A DNA stretch of 64,000 nt from a bacterium. GTDB taxonomy: Bacteria; Bacillota; Bacilli; Lactobacillales; Streptococcaceae. The notes beneath the pieces are model-generated. The model was not told the origin of the DNA and made no database searches. It saw nothing but the letters and a program-made list of their open reading frames with translations. The DNA lies in the NCBI GenBank assembly GCA_905221235.1, contig CAJNCJ010000007.1:37952-101951 (forward strand), written 5' to 3'. Below, piece after piece: positions 61,793-64,000 of this stretch. Numbering within the stretch: position 1 is the first letter of the stretch; each line of letters starts with the position of its first letter. The translations under genes and the position numbers were made by a program.

Positions 61793-64000
61793 TTAAGCTT
61801 CTTCGTCTTCTTTACGACGACGGCCTGCAAGACCAAGACCAAGTACTGCACTTGCGGCAGCTGCTACCATAGATGCTACAGAATCTGCTGTACCTGTATT
61901 TGGCAATTCTTTAGCTGCTTTACGCGCATTTGCTTGTGCTGATGCTGTTTGACTAGCATTAGCTGCTGCTTGAGTTGTAGCTGGAGCTACAGCTGGTGTT
62001 TGAGCAGCTTGATCGTTAGCTGGTGTTGCATGATCAGTTGATGGAGCAACTTTCGCCATGAAGTCTTCGATACGTTTAACCATTGCATCCACTTCTGCTT
62101 GAGTTGCGTCTGCATTAGCAAATACTTTCTTAGCATCTGCTGATAATGCATTCGCTTCTTTTGCAGTTTCTGCATCAAACTTAGCTGATTCTTTAATGAT
62201 CAATTCATCTAATTGATGGATAGCACCTTCTAACTTAGCTTTATCCACTTTTGCATCAGTGTTATTAGCTGCGTTATTGCCAGAAGTTCCGTTACCGTTA
62301 CCACTGTTATTGCCTCCACCATTTGATGGTACATATGGACGTTGTTTAAAGATATCTTCAGCTGTTACTGCCAACACTTTACCATCTTCTGTTACGATAT
62401 TTGCAGTTCCATTAGCTTCAAAAGTAACCGCTAATTGAGTTTTACCGTCTTTCGTAACTTTCATATTACCATCTTTATCGATTGTAATTGTTACGTTAGA
62501 TTTAGGATCTTTTGAAGTATAAACTGTGTTTCCTTCAGCATCTGTAGTTTTAAGGAAGGCATCAAGATCAAATTCATCTTTAGAGTTAATCGCACCTAAA
62601 ATCATGAATTGGAATTGTTCTTTTTCTTCTTTAGTGATGTTATGAAGATCAGTCACTAACACCTTGTCAAAGTCAAGATTGATGTTATTTCCTTTATTCT
62701 TGTCTGAAGTATCTTTAGCATCTTTAACTAGAAGATCATTTGTAATAGTTGCTGTGTCACCTGATGGTGTTGTAACTGTAGCATTACCCTTATCATCTAC
62801 AACTACTGTTGATCCTGGGTTGACTGCTTTAATAGCCTTCTTAACAGCTTCTTTTTCAGTGTCTGTTAAGTTGTCTTTCTTATCTACCAACGTACGGATA
62901 GCAGGAGTCTTAACCTTAGCATCTGTAGCTGCATCTGCTAATTTTTCAGCTGGGATTACCAAGTCTAAAGCTGGAATATCTAGAACTGTTCCGTCACCTT
63001 TAGCTACTGTAGCATTTCCTTTATCGTCTACAGCTACTGTTGATCCTGGGTTAACAGCTGATACTTTAGCTGCGACTGCTGTCTTCTCAGCATCTGTAAG
63101 TTTAGCTGGATTTGCTACTACTGTCTTAGCTGCTGGAGTCTTAGCATCGTTACCATTAGTTTCTTTTTCAAGATCAGCCTGTTTCTTGACTAATTCTGAA
63201 GCAGGAATTACAGAAACATTACCTTCTGGAGTTGTGACTGTCGCATTTCCTTTATCGTCCACAGCTACTGTTGATCCTGGGTTAACAGCTGATACTTTAG
63301 CTGCGACTGCTGTCTTCTCAGCATCTGTAAGTTTATCCAGATTTACTACTGGTGTTTTAGCTACTGGAGTCTTAGCATTATTTCCTACCAATTGATCAGC
63401 TGCATCTTTTGTCAAGTCTGCCGCTGGAATTACCGCTGTCTTACCATTTACTGTTACTGTTGCGTTTCCTTTATCGTCCACTACAACTTCAGCACCTGGG
63501 TTGACTGCTTTAACTTTATCTTCGATTGCTGTCTTCTCAGCATCTGTAAGTTTGGCTGGATTTGCTACTACTGTCTTAGCTGCTGGTTTAACGATGTCAT
63601 CGCCTGCGTTTGGTTTAGCTGCATCTGCTGCTGACTTAGTCAAATCTGCTGCTGGAATTACGGCTGTCTTACCTTCTGGAGTTGTGACTGTCGCATTTCC
63701 TTTATCATCTACAACTACTGTTGCATCTGGATTTACAGCTTTAACTTTATCTTCGATCGCTTTCTTCTCAGCGTCTGTTAATTTAGCTGGGTCTTTAACT
63801 GCTGTCTTATCTGCTGGTTTAACGATGTCGTTACCTGCATTTGGTTTAGTTGCAGCTTCTGGATCTTTCGTCAAGTCTGCTGCTGGAATTACTGCTGTCT
63901 TACCTTCTGGAGTTGTGACTGTCGCATTTCCTTTATCATCTACAACTACTGTTGCATCTGGATTTACAGCTTTAACTTTATCTTCGATCGCTTTCTTCTC
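61793..64000 (-). CDS. Repeat-rich LPXTG cell-wall-anchored surface protein, C-terminal part
   Basis: At least 736 aa; the frame is open to the window edge, so the N-terminus is missing. About six tandem repeats of 70-77 aa carry the core LTDAEK-x-A...AVNPGSTVVVDDKGNATV and end near AVIPAADL, similar to Rib/alpha-like (YPDG-type) adhesin repeats. A degenerate seventh, a Gly/Asn-rich linker, a FIVAR-like helical region (KVDKAKLEGAIHQLDEL), a Thr/Ala/Gln-rich stretch, and a sortase signal KELPNTG + hydrophobic helix + GRRRKEDEEA follow. It is covalently attached to peptidoglycan by sortase A and is likely an adhesin. Confidence 0.88.
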   Translation of the reverse strand, partial: EKKAIEDKVKAVNPDATVVVDDKGNATVTTPEGKTAVIPAADLTKDPEAATKPNAGNDIVKPADKTAVKDPAKLTDAEKKAIEDKVKAVNPDATVVVDDKGNATVTTPEGKTAVIPAADLTKSAADAAKPNAGDDIVKPAAKTVVANPAKLTDAEKTAIEDKVKAVNPGAEVVVDDKGNATVTVNGKTAVIPAADLTKDAADQLVGNNAKTPVAKTPVVNLDKLTDAEKTAVAAKVSAVNPGSTVAVDDKGNATVTTPEGNVSVIPASELVKKQADLEKETNGNDAKTPAAKTVVANPAKLTDAEKTAVAAKVSAVNPGSTVAVDDKGNATVAKGDGTVLDIPALDLVIPAEKLADAATDAKVKTPAIRTLVDKKDNLTDTEKEAVKKAIKAVNPGSTVVVDDKGNATVTTPSGDTATITNDLLVKDAKDTSDKNKGNNINLDFDKVLVTDLHNITKEEKEQFQFMILGAINSKDEFDLDAFLKTTDAEGNTVYTSKDPKSNVTITIDKDGNMKVTKDGKTQLAVTFEANGTANIVTEDGKVLAVTAEDIFKQRPYVPSNGGGNNSGNGNGTSGNNAANNTDAKVDKAKLEGAIHQLDELIIKESAKFDAETAKEANALSADAKKVFANADATQAEVDAMVKRIEDFMAKVAPSTDHATPANDQAAQTPAVAPATTQAAANASQTASAQANARKAAKELPNTGTADSVASMVAAAASAVLGLGLAGRRRKEDEEA
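62680..64000 (-). repeat. Tandem coding repeats of the LPXTG protein
   Basis: About 210-230-bp units; the most similar pair (63010-63110 and 63243-63343) are nearly identical at DNA level, so unit number can change by recombination. Confidence 0.75.

Noticed and set aside
62664..63395. 243-codon plus-strand frame opposite the LPXTG repeats
   Set aside because: Long only because the repeats lack stop codons antisense; the sense frame has clear domain structure and a sortase signal.
61793..64000. Regularly spaced repeats considered as a CRISPR array
   Set aside because: Units are about 210-230 bp, in frame, with no spacers; they encode protein repeats.

Overview
The window is chromosomal DNA of a mitis-group Streptococcus, very close to S. 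pneumoniae, S. mitis or S. pseudopneumoniae. From memory, the gene order follows pneumococcal loci SP_0163 down to SP_0090 in reverse. Many products also match pneumococcal families: the competence bacteriocin cibABC, an Rgg144/SHP144/VP1-type signalling locus, TCS07-like kinase and regulator, and RUP-like repeats. Two differences argue against a standard pneumococcus. No pspA-like gene lies next to mnmA. The ngt sugar transporter is contiguous with the GH20/ROK/GH38/GH125/GH92 genes, which in the pneumococcal genomes I remember lie near SP_2141-2145. No rRNA, tRNA, CRISPR array or intact insertion sequence was seen.

Layout. 1-8.7 kb: a truncated PlcR-like regulator, a LytTR/DUF3021 pair, an Nramp-related transporter, nrdI, a YesL/YesM/YesN-type sensor operon (minus strand) and an orphan ECF S component. 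8.7-13.7 kb: an AT-rich lanthipeptide-type cassette (29-aa precursor, LanKC-like synthetase, MFS exporter, Rgg/MutR regulator) bounded by about 235-bp direct repeats of the metI 3' end. 13.5-19.7 kb: a methionine-type ABC system with an M20 peptidase, an amino-acid binding lipoprotein and azlCD. 20-22.8 kb: a VP1-type double-glycine peptide, two CPBP proteases, an SHP pheromone and its Rgg. 22.9-32 kb: housekeeping genes (tsaD/rimI/tsaB, rpoY/rnj, mnmG, nudix, mnmA) interrupted by cibABC. 32.2-34.6 kb: a second bacteriocin-like peptide with a small membrane protein and another Rgg-like regulator. 34.6-48.5 kb: a LysM wall protein, serine dehydratase, a HAD phosphatase, two polysaccharide genes, an MFS permease, a PadR/DUF1700/DUF4097 cassette, trhO, and a CPBP/immunity operon with ComE/BlpR-like boxes. 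48.7-61.7 kb: an N-glycan uptake and degradation locus. 61.8-64 kb: the C-terminal part of a repeat-rich LPXTG surface protein.

How the genes fit together. The GH92, GH38 and GH125 mannosidases and the GH20 hexosaminidase can strip N-glycan oligosaccharides, and the binding protein with two permeases imports them. The YesMN-like two-component system 45 kb away is the expected regulator by analogy with pneumococcal TCS07. Good cre sites (CcpA) lie in the promoters of both that system and the transporter operon. Four separate peptide or immunity loci each carry a different regulatory signature: an Rgg with a GTGGGGAGTC motif, Rgg with SHP boxes, a competence combox, and ComE/BlpR-like direct repeats. 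This makes the window rich in intercellular signalling and competition genes. The most novel item is the lanthipeptide cassette at 8.9-13.4 kb.
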